Origin: Ignelater luminosus
Lineage: Eukaryota > Arthropoda > Insecta > Coleoptera > Elateridae
Assembly: GCA_011009095.1 (NCBI GenBank)
Contig: VTPC01002316.1
Span: 90,093 to 154,092, forward strand
Direction of reading: 5' to 3'
DNA length: 64,000 nucleotides
This document shows positions 26,077-38,139 of this stretch, piece after piece (position 1 is the stretch's first letter; the number at the start of each line of letters is the position of its first letter). A program made the position numbers and the translations under genes. Below the pieces are notes generated by a model that did no database searches, was not told the origin of the DNA, and was given only the letters and a program-made list of their open reading frames with translations.

Positions 26077-27960
26077 GTGGATCAGACCACTAAAGAAGCC
26101 AAATTAGTATGCCCATTTCAACAGAAAATAAAAAAAGAAAAACAAGTCACCAAGGAGGTGATACATAGATTACCACAAAGTGAAGACTTTGAAAAGGAAT
26201 ATGAAAACATCAAAACAGCTTTGCACTTGGCAACCATGCAAGCTGTGGGCGTACTACCCCGAGACAAAAGAAATAAGAAGCCCCCATGGCTCACAGTAGA
26301 GATGGAAGAATTAATAAAAAAAAAACAAATGTTACAATGACTGGCTAACGTGCAGAAGTGCTGAAAGTCGAGAAATCTATAAAAGAAAAGTAGAGAGGCG
26401 AAGAAAAAAATCAAAGAAACTAAAAGTGTATTTTGGGAACAAAAACGCAGAAGAATAAAAAGTCTAATCGGGGGAGCACGATCCACAGAAGTGTGGAGAA
26501 CAATTAAGCAGATGAAGACAAATGAAACAAATAAAATGCCGAACCTGATAGCAATGAGAAAGTGGGAAGACTATTATGAAACACTTTTAACCGAAACAAA
26601 AACATAGCAGGAAAGCCAAATAGAGAACAATGAAAATGTCGAGAGAAATCAGAATCACAACTACAAGCACAGTTGATAAAAATGAAAAATGGTAGGTCTC
26701 CAAGTCCAGTCATTTCTAGGCTTACAGAGCTGATGAACAACTGTTCTAACATAACCAAATAGCTCAGGAATGGAAAAAATCGTATTTGTATCGATTTTTT
26801 AGAAAAGGAAATAGGAAAAACCCAAGCTGCTACAGAGGCCTTAGTATTACTTGCAGTATTGAACGCCTCTTTGGGAAAATACTAAATAATCAGCTGTACA
26901 TATACATATATGAGAAACAAAAGTGGGGAAAAACAAAGTTGTTTTATAGAGAGACGCTCATGGACAGATAACCTTTTCATTTTACAGCAGTTAGCCGAGA
27001 ATAGAATAGCCAAAGGAGAAGAACTACATATAGCTTTCATAGGCGTTGAGAAAGCATATGACACAATACCACAACAAATGCAGTGGATCGCTTTAAGAGA
27101 ATTGAACATCAACCCACATATGTTGACACTAATCCAAGAACTTTATAGGGGAAACACATTATGCATCAAAGTTGGAGCAAAACTATCCAATCCAATTAAT
27201 GTCTCAAGGGGATTGAGACAAGGATGCTGCCTATCCCCTCTGCTATTTAATCTATATGTTGAGGTCGTCTGTGGGATGGGGATTACCACCAACGAACACA
27301 ACTATTTACTTTGAGTTATGCCGATGACCACGCTATACTGGCGCAGAACGCTTTTGATCTTGAGTTCATGCCTAAAAAAATACCTAGCAAGGCAAGGTTT
27401 GAGCTGCAGATAGACGACGACACTAGAATCAACCAAGTGGAAGAATTTAAATATTTGGGGGCTATAGTCGACAAAAATGAGCTTGGACAAAGAGAAAAAT
27501 GCTATGGTTGAACCGGTTGTACGATATGGGAGCAAAATCTGAACAACCAATGCAGACACTAATCGACAATTAAATTCCGTAGAAATGAATTACCTGAGAC
27601 GTAGTGCAGGAGCATCTACATTGCAGCACATTACCAACGATGAAATCAGAAGAGGCAGGAAGGCAGACCGCATTGAACTTGGCAATCTGCGATGGTTTGG
27701 ACATCTTATGAGAATGCTGGAAGATCGATGGCCGAAAAGGATCTTGACATGACTCAAGATAGAAGTGCTTGGAGAGATGGATCGGGTAGACGGCAATAAG
27801 CCGTACTGTGATTCAAAGTAGCGCAGATCTAACTGAGCTTTCTGACAATCAGGATCAAACTGGCAAGAAACGAAACTACGATATACCTTTGGAAGATGAT
27901 ACGACCCTGATGAAGCTAACGATGGTGTATGATGATATTGTAGATGAGTTTAGTTTTAGA
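26077..27960 (+). pseudogene. non-LTR retrotransposon reverse transcriptase, decayed
   Basis: Several frames in succession carry reverse transcriptase motifs in order. They are a basic linker near 26240-26335 (RNKKPPWLTVEMEELIKKK), CYRGLSITCSIERLFGKILN near 26830, DNLFILQQLAENRIAKGEE near 26970, GLRQGCCLSPLLFNLY near 27215, the catalytic SYADDHAIL near 27315, and the thumb motif EEFKYLGAIV near 27445. A C-terminal MNYLRRSAGAST and LRWFGHLMRM follow near 27590-27720, as in many insect LINE ORFs. Frames change at least near 27311 and 27500, and stops interrupt the 5' half. In motif A the expected first Asp (F-x-D-x-E-K-A-Y-D) is Gly (FIGVEKAYD), so it would be inactive even if joined. No endonuclease domain or poly(A) tail was found. 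The clade is uncertain. Confidence 0.9.
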
Positions 27961-30900
27961 TCTTTTTGGCACTAACGTCGCTTAAACTACTGGTCTCTTT
28001 TCGGAATAGAATTTTGTTTTTATTACCAATGTGTGTTTCTACAAACCAGAATCGGTTTAGTATTAGAGCAATGCTTGTCAATTTTATGGCATTTTCCTTC
28101 CATTTAGGCTTTTGTTAGTTTTGTAATTTTTTTTTGTTCTTAGACATTTTGCATTTTTCTAGTCTTGTCTTTAAATCAAGTTTGATTACCAAGAAACTGA
28201 TGCGAAACATTTGTACAAGAATGGAATTTTACAAAACTGATCTTAGATTGGTCTGCAACACCAGGGCGTGAATTACAAGATCAAGATCATAGCTTAACAT
28301 ACTAAGACCAGGACTATTGATTTCAAAATCTACTAAGGCTCGCTGGTCACGGTTTTAAAATTGTTATCTCGAATTCAGTAGCTCAATATCTATCTACTTA
28401 TCAAAAGTACATCTACCGGTTTTACACACAAGATCTTAGTTTTCAGAATCAATCTGGAAATCATGACAAAACGAAGATCAATATTTAAATCAATCATGGT
28501 CTTCTTTGGCTCTTACAGGGTATAATAAACTTCTCGAATATTCTCCATTTCAACATCAAAACCATTAACATGACTGCAGTGTTTTGCAAATCCTAGTTTG
28601 TCTATCGAAAACGCAATTTAGTCAATAACTTTAAGCAAAGTTAGGTTAGTCTTTGCTGGTGAATTACTCACTTTTCAAAGTTCATTGGTAATTGGTAAAC
28701 AAAACAAATTGACACTTGAATATAAATTAAAAACAAACAGAAAACGTTAAAGAAATTTGTTGTGAAACAAAATTCGAAAAAAATTGAACAAACGAAAATC
28801 TTTTTGAATTTTATTAAATAACTTCTTTGATGCTGTGTTGACGGTCAAATTCAGCGACACTTCAAAATTAATTTCTTTTGAATAAAACAAAGCCGAATTG
28901 CATAAATTAACAAAACAAAAATAATTCCCATTCCTTTCACTTGGAACAATTCAAAATGTAACATAAATAAAGGCTTATTATTGTTTTGGTTATATAAAAT
29001 AACAAGGGTCTGAGAAAATTAATGTGAGATTTAATGAATTTTTTTTAACCGGCATTATTAATGAATATAAAAGAATAAAAATATGCATTTGGCTTTGAGC
29101 AAATACAACATAAAGCTTTTTACTATAAAAATATTTTATGATTTTAAAACAAGGTTTTCTACTTCACTTTGAAAATTGGTTATATGAGAAGTGCAAATAC
29201 TCAAAATTGTATAGTTGTCAAATCAATTATATCATTATTATTCCATATTAGCACAGTTTAATTAATATTATAAATAACAAAGCAAATAACTAGAATTATG
29301 CTACACATACTATACAGATGTACTACAAAAGATGTGCAAGCACAATAACGTAAACTTAATTAGTATAAATTATGTACAATTTAGGAGCTTATTTAAATTT
29401 CAAACTAATGAGAGGATTTCTGTACGTACGGTAAACACAAAACAGAAATAACAATAACTAATTAAAATAATATTCTCTCCTAAATTGGTTTATTCTGGTA
29501 AAATTACAATAGGCAAATTCTATTTTCTCGTTTGTTTTGTGAACAATTCTACAAATTATTCTTAATAAAAAACTAATTACGAAACTCTCAGCAAAAGCAA
29601 ATCGGTTGATGAGGTAAATAGAATTTAAAAAAGGGTTGGTTGCATTTAAAAATATAATTTTCGTTCTACACGGTGCTTCTGGGGAATTTTATGAGTTCGG
29701 GTAAAACTGATGCAGACATTTTATGATTATTAAAAATGATCGAATGTAAAGCATTTCGGGAAAAGTTCAGATTTTATGATATGCACGTATTGCAGAAAAA
29801 GGATTTGCATGAGAATGAACTGGTATTGCTCTAGGCGGTAACGGATTTGATTTTTAGTACAAAGCAAACCGCTACTGTACGATAGCAAACAAATCTGAAG
29901 TTTAGAACTGTACAATTAATTACTGTTTTGAAATTGAAATTTGAATAAACTGAAACGAAACAATCGAAAATATTGTTTATTTCGAAATGCTCATTGACGC
30001 AACCATAAAGTAAATAACAGTAAGTTGATTCAATCGGTCAAATCTAAATCATTAAAAAGCTTGTTTATTAAAAAAAAAATTTGTTTGTTTAAGGCTCAAT
30101 AGAAATCATTTCCAGTTTCTCATTTCAAGTCCCAATTAAACTAGAAAAGTTCAGCTGGTATAACAGGAATCGAGTGGATTAAGGAAACGTTTCCCCCTTA
30201 AATTAATAAAAGTTATTTTCTAGGATGGGTTTAGATGATGAAATTACTTACCAGTTATTGGAAAGATATTGAAAGCAATAAGAAATATACACTGCTAATA
30301 ATATGGTACTGAACTTTAATCTAATCTTTAATTCAAGGAAGCCAAAATTCTGTTCGCGTTCAATTTTTTTTGCCACTTAAGAAATTGCTTCTTTGGCCTC
30401 TAAATGCGTTGATTTTTATTTTGATTTGGCACCTACGTGCTTTGCTTATATGTCTTGGTTTCGCAAAATTTTATGTTCATTAGACAGCTTTGTTTAAACA
30501 TTCTTCTGTGATTGATTTTTACAGTACGGTCAGTAATTCAAGTTTGGTAAAAACTGAAAACTAATATTTAGATATTATTTCTTGGATTGAAATGTACCCG
30601 TTTGGTTTGGAAAGTCGATTGTTCATGAATTTCCTGCACCAAAGCCAATTCCTTAATGCCTTATTGGTTGATTGTCTCAGAAATGTTTGCTTGGCCGTTA
30701 CCAAATTAGCAGAGATAATCCTCCTCAAAATCCATAAGGTTCCACTGAAGACAGTGTGTAATCTACTTCTTAAGCCAGATGAGATTTGAGTTTTTGATTT
30801 TCGACAACCTTCTAGTTAATAAGACTACTTAGTTTCAAGACTTTCCAATTTGGAGAGTGCAGGATGTAAAGGTACTGAGGCTACGAAACATAACAATTGG

Positions 30901-31038
30901 GTATTCTTGATGCCCATGACGTCAAATTAATTTGTTCTAGACTTAGAAGATGGAAACAAAATACAAATCTAAAAAGATGATTTAGAGGAAATTTTGGTAT
31001 AGATATCTGCAGTTAAACAAACGGTTTTTTGGTTAAAA
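27961..31038. other. AT-rich stretch, no gene seen
   Basis: No coding region was supported. The sequence is AT-rich with long A/T runs, particularly 28.6-30.1 kb. A strong minus-strand donor (CTG/GTAAGTAA near 30252) has only a 40 nt AT-rich candidate exon before it and was not called. Confidence 0.4.
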
Positions 31039-31334
31039 GCAAGACTTCGAAGGTCATCGTTAACATCTACTTGCTTGTACTGTATGCCAAAAACATTTCC
31101 TTTGTCATCAATGCCTGGGCACCTGATCGGTCAAAAAATATGAAAGAAGATTTTTAATCTTTGATATTCAGTAACTTGATTTAGCCGCAAGACCTTGAAA
31201 ATCATCATTTACTTCTACCTGCTTGTATTGCATGCCAAAAAGTGTTTTTTGTGATCAATGTTTGGCGCACATGATTGATCAGATTATGACAACCAATTAT
31301 CTGATAACGTGTAGATGCTCAGAGATTAATCAAT
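31039..31334. repeat. two-copy direct repeat, period about 148 bp
   Basis: A segment starting GCAAGACTTCG at 31039 is repeated, diverged, starting GCAAGACCTTG at 31187. Both copies carry a CTTGTA(C/T)TG(T/C)ATGCCAAAAA core and end near a TGATC(G/A)(G/A)TCA motif. It looks like an old tandem duplication. Confidence 0.75.
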
Positions 31335-33819
31335 CATGACAGAGATTATATAAATTTTCGGAAGTCACACGGAGATGTATGTGAATCGATTACGGATCAC
31401 CCACAAAAGGGCAACATTCAGATCAAAAAGATTTCTTTAAATGACCAAATGATTATGTTTGTTCTTTCCTAGTTAATGCAACAGAACAGTCTATTTAGGA
31501 CAGATGATAGTGCAAGTATTTAAATATTTCCGAGATGGAATGATGAATCGAATTTCGTTATTAATGGCGGAAGGACTTTAGGACTTTACACCAAAGCAGG
31601 GATATTAATGCAAAAATTTCCCTTTCTTTACAAATTCTTTTCAAGATTTATTTGAGGTTATAAATCTTAAGTTTTAACATAATGGTGTCGTTGCCTGTAC
31701 ACGCTTAAAATTTAAATACCAATTTTCTTGCTGTAAACGTCATTAAAACTGGGACAATTCATCTTTCAAAAAACAAAAGCAATTTTCACACTCTCAATTT
31801 GTTTTGCAAATTACCAACTGACCAAAACAAATATGCCGGTAAATACTACGCCTTCATTATTTTTAGATTACAAACACTACTTGTGCGTGGAAAAAAGACT
31901 ACAATTCAGAAAGAATTTTAATGTTTTATTAATTAACGACAAAAAGATCTTAACAATTACAACAGCGAAAACATTTTTTTTTTTAAGAAATAGGCAACGA
32001 ACTAAGCACGCAGATGATTAAAAACTAATGCAATTAAAATGTAATTTGGTTTAAAATAGGGAAAAATTCCATTTCTATAAAAATGAACTCTTCATACTAT
32101 GTTTATATGTAGGTATTTATGCGTATCTGTAATTGGCATCAAATTGTCGCTTTTGAAATTCCCTGCGCACAACAACAGCCAGCTATTTACTGAGAGATGC
32201 TATCAGACATAAATGCAAACTATGTTTGCATTTATACTACTATGACTTGCAAAGGCAAAGTAAACTTTTCATATTTTCATAATAATGTAATAGGGAAATA
32301 ATTTTAGAAAGATTTATATAATCTAAATCGTGCATAATGGCTATTGTGTTCGGTCTAAGTACCTACAGAAGTAATTTAAAACATTTTCTACTTGGAAAGT
32401 TTTGCCACCGGCAGCAACAACATACATAACGTAAAATCAATGGACTATTGCAGACCGAAAACGAGACGCACAACACAATATAAACGTGGTTCATTACAAA
32501 ACGAGATCTCTTATTAGAAAGCTGCTGAAGTAAGACTTTCTCTAGCTATTCTTTGTATGTATCTGCTGCAGTGCAGTGGTAGTAGCGTGGTTGCTGTATT
32601 AAAAAGGACGAGAATTCCCTGCACTACAATTTTTGAACACAAACGAAACGTTAACGAATAACAATCTCGAGTTCTGGAGGCGAAGTTATCATTTCTAGAT
32701 ATGAAATAATAATTGAAGGGAAAGGTTGCCGACGTCAGGCTCGGTTCGTTTCGTTGGCTTTGAATGTTGCAACTAGAGCAAGCGAGATTGCATTAGCTTT
32801 ATACCACAGATTATGCTGCATAACCGATAAAAACAACAAGAAAAAGGTAAAATGGTGGGTGGAGTGTATACAATATTGAGAATTCACCTAGAGGCGATTT
32901 AAACTGTCTCGTAACTTTACTTTCGACAGACAAAACCCTATTTATGCAACCGACTCGGATTATTTATGTTGCTATAACTGCAGTTGGTCTACGATTTTAT
33001 GCCATAGACAGTTATGGAGTTTCCTACGTGCCGGTATTATTATTGCTCAAAAGGATTTTCCTTTTGTAGGTTGAAAGTTAGAACGCGGCGCTTAACGGAA
33101 AATAGGAAATTGTGCTTTGGACTTTTCGGGCTAGGTATTTAAGGAATTTCAAGCCACGTGTTTAATTATTCTTCTACAAGCAGAATATCACATTCATCGA
33201 ATTCCTCTTAAAATACTTCAAACTTATGAAATATTGTCGTTTATTCCAAGAAACCACTTTAATGGTGCATTAAACTGAAAATAAATATTAATCAAGTTTT
33301 ATCACGCTCGTGGTTTATCATTTTAAATTATTTAAAAGAATTTTGGGCATGCTTGTTAAATGGGTGCATGCGTGTGCTTATCTAGATGGAATTTTTTCTG
33401 TTTTAATCCCATTTTGTTTTACATAAAATTATGCACGATCTCATTTAGTTAAATAGAACGGTGAATTTTTTATGACTAAATTTCACTTCGTGGTTGAGTT
33501 TGTAATTTTCCTCGCAATTTCAAAAACAGAGATTTTCTTGTTACTACAGTTTTAACAGAATATCGTTTTGGATGATCAAATGTGCGTTAACCATAAAGTT
33601 AGAAAGTTTCTCGTATTTTATCTATTTATCTTAAATTTAGATCTTTGATCGTTATTTGCATTTTTGTTTTTTTGCAAAAAAAATTAAATTTCAGTCCTTT
33701 CATCCTACAAAATTACACTAATCACTTTTGATATACAAGAAATATTGTGTTAGTAAAGTAAAACTGTTTGTCTAGTCTCCCTTTTCTTGGTATAAGGTAT
33801 GTATAAAAGATGTGGCCTA
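31335..33819. other. AT-rich stretch, no gene seen
   Basis: Mostly featureless apart from the palindrome at 32209-32235. There is some CpG-richer sequence at 32.4-32.8 kb. No exon or mobile element was supported. Confidence 0.4.
32209..32235. repeat. perfect 12 bp inverted repeat with octamer-like half-sites
   Basis: ATAAATGCAAAC is followed by TAT and then by its exact reverse complement. Each arm contains ATGCAAA, the core of POU-domain octamer sites. It could form a hairpin or be a paired binding site. Function is inferred only. Confidence 0.6.
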
Positions 33820-34720
33820 TTGGAAGGCCAAGTCCAATCTGAAGCCAGTGTAAGTAACTTGATGGAAAACAAAACCCGACGTCAAGCCATCAAAGTGAAC
33901 TCGTAGAGAAGAAAACCTGACGTTGTACAACCGGAAGTGTCCTGTTGGACAGCAAAGTTAAATGTTGAGCGGTAGTGGAGAGCAAAATCCGATTTCACTT
34001 TGGACCATCTGAGGTAGCCCGGTGTAGAGGAAAGTTCGACGTTGCTTACTCGATAAAACGCAAAGCCAGTGGTCGAGCAACCGAAGGTGGTCTCTTAGAG
34101 AGAAAGCCCGACGTTGGACCACCGGAGGTAGCTTGGTGGAGAAAAGAGCGATCCTACAACAAATGCGCTATTCTTAAGAAGGTAAAAATGACAAACGTAA
34201 AGCGTGACTCATAAGCGCTCATCTGGCAGAACTGCAAAGGAATAGGCTCCATAGTCGAAATAATCGAATCTACCTAACTTGGTCCGACTTTAGATTGCTG
34301 GAGGTAGCTTGGTTCAGAGCAAAATTTCCCTGATGAGGGGCAATGTCTGACGTTGGGCCGCTGCAGATGGTAGAACGCTCTCAAGAAAGTCGAAATGATA
34401 ATCATGAAGTGACACTCATAGGAGTTCATCTGACTGAAGTGCAGAAGAATAAGCTCAATAATCTAAATAGCCAAATACACATAACTTGAAAGAGTGAATT
34501 TACAGTTGAAGACGGCTTCAAATGACATGGCTACGTTTCAAATATTTTTTACGTTGGATGTGGTGACATAACCACCAAACACAATATGTTGACCAGAAGT
34601 CAATAAGCAAACCGCAAGGCGCGACCCATAGATGCTCGTCTGAGAAATAGTATCAAAAGTCCAAAGAGTCAATTGATCAAACTTCCTAATAGTCAAGATC
34701 GTAGAAGATTTCTATCCTAG
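33820..34720. repeat. family A degenerate tandem repeat array, copy 1
   Basis: The segment is built of diverged repeats on two scales. A short motif of the form CGACGTTGGACCACCGGAGG followed by TAGCTTGGTGGAGA recurs near 33900, 33985, 34108, 34290 and 34350. A longer block of about 95 bp carrying an ACTCATA..GCTCATCTG motif recurs at about 34186, 34394 and 34604, a period of about 207 bp. The same short motifs and the CGATCCTACA...CTTAAGAAG segment are found in the array at 38.1-40.0 kb. It is probably a satellite-like or transposon-internal repeat. Open frames inside it (for example 33975-34214) are by-products. Confidence 0.8.
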
Positions 34721-35006
34721 AGAGGTTCTTTCAAACAGAGATGTCGGAAAAACCTCTTGACTAATTGAAGAATTGAGTGAACAATTATGGCATCTATACT
34801 GTTTTTGATTTTTCTAACTTTTTCTTTCAGACTCGCCCTTGGTCTTAAGATGTAACTACTATCTATTTTCCAATTCAGCCAGCATTAAAACAGTCAAGAA
34901 CTCAACAAACAGTTTAATGAAATGGATCTCAGACTTAATGTCAAACTTTAGCTTTCAAGAATGAAATGTAATTACTGAGACAGTTTCGAATTTAAGCTCG
35001 AATCAA

Positions 35007-35070
35007 TATAAATAGACTTGACTTTTGGCAGAGCAGCAGTGTACGATGATGTTGTCTGGGGCGGGGTCCT
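35007..35070 (+). promoter_or_regulatory. candidate TATA + initiator + DPE core promoter
   Basis: TATAAATA begins at 35007. An initiator-like GCAGTG has its A at 35038, 31 bp after the first T of the TATA box. GGTCCT lies at 35065-35070, exactly +28 to +33 from that A, and fits the arthropod DPE consensus RGWYVT at every position. The surrounding 35031-35101 is GC-rich. The initiator itself fits TCAKTY only in part. It could drive a host gene, a non-coding RNA or a solo retroviral-type LTR; no ORF downstream decides between these. Confidence 0.4.
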
Positions 35071-35101
35071 CGTTAAGTCAGTCCAGTCATGTGGAGCGGT
35101 G

Positions 35102-38100
35102 GTAAATTAATTAATTAAGGCTATGGGTTTGTTAAAATCAATACAAGCCGTCGCCACTAAGGGAAATCACGAAAAAACCTTAGTGAGGACAGTCAGCGGT
35201 GTGAAAACTGCTGAGTTAAGACGCTTGGTAATATGGAATTTAAAGTACCATGATGGACTTGGTAGTGTAAGCGAGATTATCGTGGAAATCATCTGTATAT
35301 TAGGAGAGTGTCAAGTTAAATACCTTTCAACTAAGGAGGCAAGATTTTGACTCTAGGATGGAGGTCAATATATTGAGTAATTCACTCTTCATTACTCTCT
35401 TGAGCCAGACATGATTATTCTGTTCATATAACAGAACCATTGTACTACGTAATTATTTATAACTTTATAGAAAGACGAAGTTCTCGCTTATATTTTCCTG
35501 TTACTAAATGTAAATGTTAAGTTTTTGGATCACTTACTGCTACCATAATTTAAAATGTAAAGAATTAAAGATTCAAATTGGAAGTAGTACATACTGATCG
35601 TTTCATCGTTTCCTTTATTCGAGCCGGCATTATTAAACTGTTTATAATCTACATTTCTTTGATGACAGTAAGATAATCTCGTAATCCAAAAAAGTTAGAT
35701 GATAAATTGAATATTTTAATGTTAAGCTAAACCAAATCTGAACAGCGCAGATTGGGATATGTAAAAAAATTAATATCTGTCAAGAGGGAGAGGGAAAAAC
35801 CTCAGAGAGTTATAAAATTTTAAACTTCTTACTCTCAAGACATATTCTGATGATGCTATTCACCTACATTTGTCAAAAAAAAATTCGGAAAAAAATATAA
35901 TATGTATGTAGCTATTCCCCGGTGTCGTAACTGTAAAAAAATTCTTACTAAGCCTTTTATTACCAACATTTCCAAGCCTTTCTCGCTCTTCGCAACTCGA
36001 AGTTGAACACATCAAAGGATATGGGAATATTAAAAATTAAAAAACCCCTTTTGAATTCGGGCTGATCTAAGACTCTTTCTGGGATTTGCACAATTTAAAA
36101 GCTTGCACGCTTTTAAAAAATCAAACGGGTTTTTTATTATAAATGTTAATTTTATTCTTTTTTTTTTCTAGGGGATGAAAACACCTATCGGTTTTCACTT
36201 TCTCTTCTACCTTTTTCCCGTTCGAGAGTTTAGGGCAAATATTACATTTTTATGATTTTCCTACTTATATAGTAGCTAAACATCCGCAGAATACCAAGTG
36301 TGGTGGTTGTGTCACCAACCCGTTGTTGTTTAATCTCTTTCTGTCTCCCAACACTAGGATATAGTACCTGTCAACCCCTGTTTTATATAAAAAAATGTAA
36401 CAGCCTGCCGATTTCTGCTTTAACATAACTGACGTTTACTAGGACGAACAAAAAAATGATGTAGGGAAAAATCAAAACAGACATTCTTCTTTGCGCTTTT
36501 TTACCATAATTTAAGAGGAAAAGAAAAAAATATAAAAAACGAAATTTAATTTTTTTTTCTATATAACTGTAATCATGTAACGTGGAAAATTCGAAAGGTC
36601 ATTCGTGAATGTGCACAACAGGCGAAAAGTTTCACATATTTTTGGATTAAATCACGAGAAAGTTAAAATTCGCCGAACAAATTAAATAAGGTCAGAGGAA
36701 ATTAGTAAAACCTTGAGAAATCCAATTTATTTATTTCTCGATAACTCTTATTAAGAGTGGTAGAAATCAGAATTCTTTTTAAGTGATTCGTGATTTCTTA
36801 AAGAAAGATAAATAAGTTTTTCAATTTTTCTAACGGTCAATGGCACAAAGAACACGTGAATTCAAATTTTATTCCTTAAATAAATAAGTTAAATCTCCAC
36901 ATTAAAATCTTAAAATGCATCAATATCAAAAACCGTGTAGGCAGTTGTAAACGAACGTGGGTTTTCCATTGCATGGGATTTAATTCCTGAATGTGGGTTT
37001 GTACACGTTTTAATAATTCTAAAAGCAAAGAATTTCCGAGTGTTGATACTATTTATTAGGTTCAGGCTGGAAATTATGGGTTTACTTAACCTGAATTGAA
37101 TTTATTACTTTAGCACACATATCGATTTGTCATTTCAAAATTGAAATGCAAAAATTAGTTACTTTTCTAGGTTAAAATTTGCATGACCTTCTGGTTTATT
37201 TTCGTCCGACAAAAGATCGTTGTTTTAGATTATTATTATATTAATAAATACAAGAAAAGCCCACTCAACGGCTTTTTTAAGAAGAATCAACAATGTTGTT
37301 TTCGTATTTATTTAAATAAAATCAACCGGAAACGACACACGCACACACACATACAGAGATTATTGTGATTAGCCTCGAACGTTTCATTCACCTGCTTGGT
37401 ACTTATCATTTATTCTTATCACGCGCATTTTAGATGGTTTTATTGACTTTATCTGAAGTTACTATTTTTCCATAATTTTAAAGATTTTTTTTATTACTCA
37501 TTTCTTTGGGACTTTCATTGAAAACCCAACGGACGAATCCCTCGATATTTTTATGCATTAACGTACGCCGAAGTTTTGCTAAAATTGTATGCTGGTATTT
37601 CATCGACTGTGAATTTACTCAGCGGAAATTATTTACAAACATTTCAAAAGTCAATGAAGCTGAGTATTTATTCGTACTAATTAAAATAAACTGACGAAAT
37701 ACATTAATATTAAATAAATAGGAATCATATCTCAATAAAGTTGCCACTAAGAAATACATGCGAAATGGAAATTGTTAAATAAATCTAAAGGTTAAACATT
37801 TCCCTACAAGATTCATCATCATGATTAGTGAAAAATAATAAGATCGTTATTATCTTTACGAGTCATCAAGTTTTGGTCTCTGTCTTATAAAGAATACAAT
37901 TGTTGGTTTTCGACATAAATATGAAAATGTAACGTTTTGACTTACTTGGCATTTCAGATTGGAATCTTAAGAGCAAGGTAGAAGATGAAACGCTGAAGAA
38001 GGTGGAATCGACTACGGGAATAAATCTTTGACTTTTAATCTTTTCGTTTTACAATATTTTCTATCTGGTCTTTTCTGGTAACTTTAGTTGCCAACACAAT

Positions 38101-38139
38101 TTCTTGAAATTACAGAAAATTTCTACCTGAAGATAATAA
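35102..38139. other. AT-rich stretch downstream of the candidate promoter
   Basis: A 75-codon frame at 35123-35350 has no recognised motif. From 35.4 to 38.1 kb the sequence is AT-rich without supported genes. A short CA run lies at 37335-37352. Confidence 0.4.
37335..37352. repeat. CA microsatellite
   Basis: An imperfect CA dinucleotide run with one G interruption. Confidence 0.7.

Noticed and set aside
33802..33845. TATAAAAG with downstream CCAGTG as a second promoter
   Set aside because: The spacing is too long and no clear initiator or DPE lies at the right place.
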